A DNA stretch of 6,712 nucleotides from Bacteroidota bacterium (GTDB lineage: Bacteria > Bacteroidota > Bacteroidia > Flavobacteriales > Flavobacteriaceae), in NCBI GenBank assembly GCA_023393485.1, contig JAEWLD010000308.1, forward strand, positions 1 to 6,712, read 5' to 3'. Below, piece by piece: positions 4,762 through 6,712 of the stretch. How positions within the stretch are numbered: position 1 is the stretch's first letter; each line of letters begins with the position of its first letter. The notes under the pieces are model-generated. The model was not told where the DNA came from, searched no databases, and worked only from the letters and a program-made list of their open reading frames with translations. Both the position numbers and the translations under genes were made by a program.

Positions 4762-6712
4762 ATGAAAAAGCATCTTTATTTTTTTATGTCGCTTGCCGCA
4801 GGCGTTGCCCTTGCGCAGCAAAATACGAAAGAACCCGGCCATACCGATGTCAATAAATTCCGTCAGATGTATGATTTGATGGCGACGCCGAATATGTTCA
4901 GAACGGCATCCGGCGCGCCAGGTCCGGAATATTACCAACAGCAGGCCGATTATAAAATTGACGTTGAACTCGATGATAGAAATGCCAAATTGTACGGCGT
5001 GGAAACCGTCACCTATACCAACAATGCCAAGGAACCGCTTGAATTTCTATGGCTGCAGCTCGATCAAAACCAACAGGCGTCAAATTCCCAGTCAAAACTT
5101 GTCAGGCCGACCGGCGCCGATGGTGCCAACAGCGCCAAAGGCTTCACCGACACCTATTTGAAAGCGCCTTTTGACGGCGGATTTAAAATCGAATACGTAA
5201 AAGACGCGTCGGGAAAGCCAATGCAATACACGGTCAACAATACGATGATGCGGCTTGAGTTGCCAAAGCCGCTGGCACATGGCGAGAAAGTGTCGTTTTC
5301 GGTCAAATATTGGTACAACATCAACAACTACCGTGAAATTGGCGGACGTTCTGGTTATGAATATTTTGACAAAGACAAGAACAGATTATATGTGATTGCA
5401 CAATTCTATCCGCGAATGGCGGTTTACAATGATGTTGAAGGCTGGCAAAACATGCAGTTTTGGGGCGCCGGCGAATTTGCGCTTCCGTTTGGGAATTATG
5501 AAGTGAACATCACGGTTCCTGCCGACCACATCATGGAAGCCACGGGCGTCTTGCAAAATCCTTCGGAAGTGTTTTCGGCCGAGCAATACAAACGCTACCA
5601 ACAGGCGCAAAAAAGCTATGATAAACCGGTCGTCGTGGTGACGCAGGCAGAAGCCGAAGCGTCGGAAAAAGGCTTTTCAGACAAAAAGAAAACATGGAAG
5701 TTCAAGGCGGAAAACGTTCGCGATTTCGGGATTTCGACCTCGAGAAAATACATTTATGACGCGATGGCGGTCAAAGTCGGTTCAAAAGACGTGATGGCCA
5801 TTACGCTTTATCCGAAAGAAGGCAATCCGCTTTGGGGCGAAATGGCGACGCGTGTTGTCGCGCATACCTTGAAAAGCTATTCATCGTACACTTTTGATTA
5901 TCCGTATCCGAAAGCGGTCGCGGTCAATGCCGAAGATCAGGGCATGGAATATCCGATGATTTGCTGGAATTGGGGCAGGCCGGATGAAAAGGGCAGGTAT
6001 GACGACCGCGTGAAGTTCGGAATGCTTTCGGTAGTGATTCACGAAGTCGGGCATAACTTTTTCCCGATGATCGTCAATTCGGACGAGCGCCAATGGACTT
6101 GGATGGATGAAGGTCTGAACTCCTTCCTGGAATATCTCACGGAAATTTCGTGGGATCCGAAATACCCGGTGAGACGCGGCCCGGCCAAAACCATTACGGC
6201 TTATATGGGCGGTAGCCAGCAAGGGCTTGAGCCGATTATGAGCAATTCTGAAGTCATCCGTCAGTTTGGTAACAACGCTTACGGAAAACCGGCGGCAGGC
6301 TTGAACATTTTACGCGAAGTTGTGATGGGTCACGATCTTTTCGACTATGCGTTCAGGACGTATGCCAACCGATGGAAATTCAGGCATCCAACGCCTGAGG
6401 ATTTCTTCCGGACGATGGAAGACGCTTCTGCCGTTGACCTTGACTGGTTTTGGCGGGGCTGGTTTTATACGACAGATTACAACGACATCGGCATCAAGGA
6501 TGTCAAACAGATTTACGTGACGTCCGAAACGCCAAAGAATGCAAGCAATCCGCGCAAAGGCGAGCAAATGGTTTACATGGTCACCGAAGGCGGCGACGGA
6601 TTTGACGCATCGGTCAAAAAGCCGCTTGACGTGAAGGAAGTAAAATCGCTCAATGCATATCTTGAAGATAATTTTACGCCGAAGGAACGCGCGGCTCTGG
6701 CCAGTCCGAAAT
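4762..6712 (+). CDS. M1 family zinc metallopeptidase, secreted (3' end cut by window edge)
   Basis: A gluzincin peptidase, probably an aminopeptidase acting on exported or environmental peptides. 650 codons are visible with no stop before the edge. A short signal peptide, MKKHLYFFMSLAAGVALA, is probably cleaved after ALA. Residues ~57-270 form the N-terminal beta domain (YYQQQADYKIDVELD, GVETVTYTN). The catalytic domain has DQGMEYPM with Gly394-Pro398 at the place of the family GAMEN motif, then HEVGH (427-431) and WMDEGLNSF with Glu450. This is an exact HEXXH-X18-E zinc site. Tyr507 in NNAYGKPA is the likely transition-state tyrosine. DLDWFWRGWFYTTDY (~560-574) is typical of the end of the catalytic region. 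The C-terminus is not seen, so a type IX secretion sorting domain cannot be judged. It is last of the four visible operon genes, one base after the DUF6702-like gene. Confidence 0.94.
   Translation, partial: MKKHLYFFMSLAAGVALAQQNTKEPGHTDVNKFRQMYDLMATPNMFRTASGAPGPEYYQQQADYKIDVELDDRNAKLYGVETVTYTNNAKEPLEFLWLQLDQNQQASNSQSKLVRPTGADGANSAKGFTDTYLKAPFDGGFKIEYVKDASGKPMQYTVNNTMMRLELPKPLAHGEKVSFSVKYWYNINNYREIGGRSGYEYFDKDKNRLYVIAQFYPRMAVYNDVEGWQNMQFWGAGEFALPFGNYEVNITVPADHIMEATGVLQNPSEVFSAEQYKRYQQAQKSYDKPVVVVTQAEAEASEKGFSDKKKTWKFKAENVRDFGISTSRKYIYDAMAVKVGSKDVMAITLYPKEGNPLWGEMATRVVAHTLKSYSSYTFDYPYPKAVAVNAEDQGMEYPMICWNWGRPDEKGRYDDRVKFGMLSVVIHEVGHNFFPMIVNSDERQWTWMDEGLNSFLEYLTEISWDPKYPVRRGPAKTITAYMGGSQQGLEPIMSNSEVIRQFGNNAYGKPAAGLNILREVVMGHDLFDYAFRTYANRWKFRHPTPEDFFRTMEDASAVDLDWFWRGWFYTTDYNDIGIKDVKQIYVTSETPKNASNPRKGEQMVYMVTEGGDGFDASVKKPLDVKEVKSLNAYLEDNFTPKERAALASPK

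Overview
The window looks like chromosomal DNA from a Bacteroidota species, most likely a Flavobacteriaceae member of moderate GC content. The grounds are Bacteroidetes-type promoters (TTTG, 19-20 nt, TAnnTTTG), no clear Shine-Dalgarno sites, and gene families that I associate with flavobacteria: a YcbB-type L,D-transpeptidase lipoprotein, PepE, carboxypeptidase-regulatory-like secreted proteins, a DUF6702-like protein and a Bacteroidetes-type M1 metallopeptidase. No mobile element, CRISPR array or defence cassette is visible.

Left part (1-1514, minus strand): an L,D-transpeptidase lipoprotein for peptidoglycan cross-linking. It runs off the left edge and lacks only its last few residues. A divergent spacer follows, carrying a near-perfect Bacteroidetes promoter, a leader with a strong inverted repeat, a tRNA-Gly(TCC) gene and an intrinsic terminator. 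Between that terminator and pepE (1811-1940) lies a hairpin-rich stretch that resembles a flavobacterial intergenic repeat.

Middle (1941-2648, minus strand): pepE, a cytoplasmic Asp-dipeptidase of family S51. Its promoter sits so close to the ATG that the transcript is predicted to be leaderless or nearly so.

Right part (2790-6712, plus strand): a tightly packed run of four genes (14-nt overlap, 1-nt overlap, 1-nt gap), all with N-terminal signal peptides. The first two are tandem paralogs. Each has a small regulatory-like beta domain ending in an L(D/E)EVIV motif, as in the N-terminal extension of SusC-type TonB receptors, but a ~135-residue conserved domain follows where the barrel would be. 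The third resembles DUF6702. The fourth is an M1-family zinc metallopeptidase with an intact HEVGH-X18-E site, running off the right edge. The arrangement suggests one co-expressed envelope module built around a secreted peptidase. The roles of the three small proteins are unknown, and they are the least explained content of the window.
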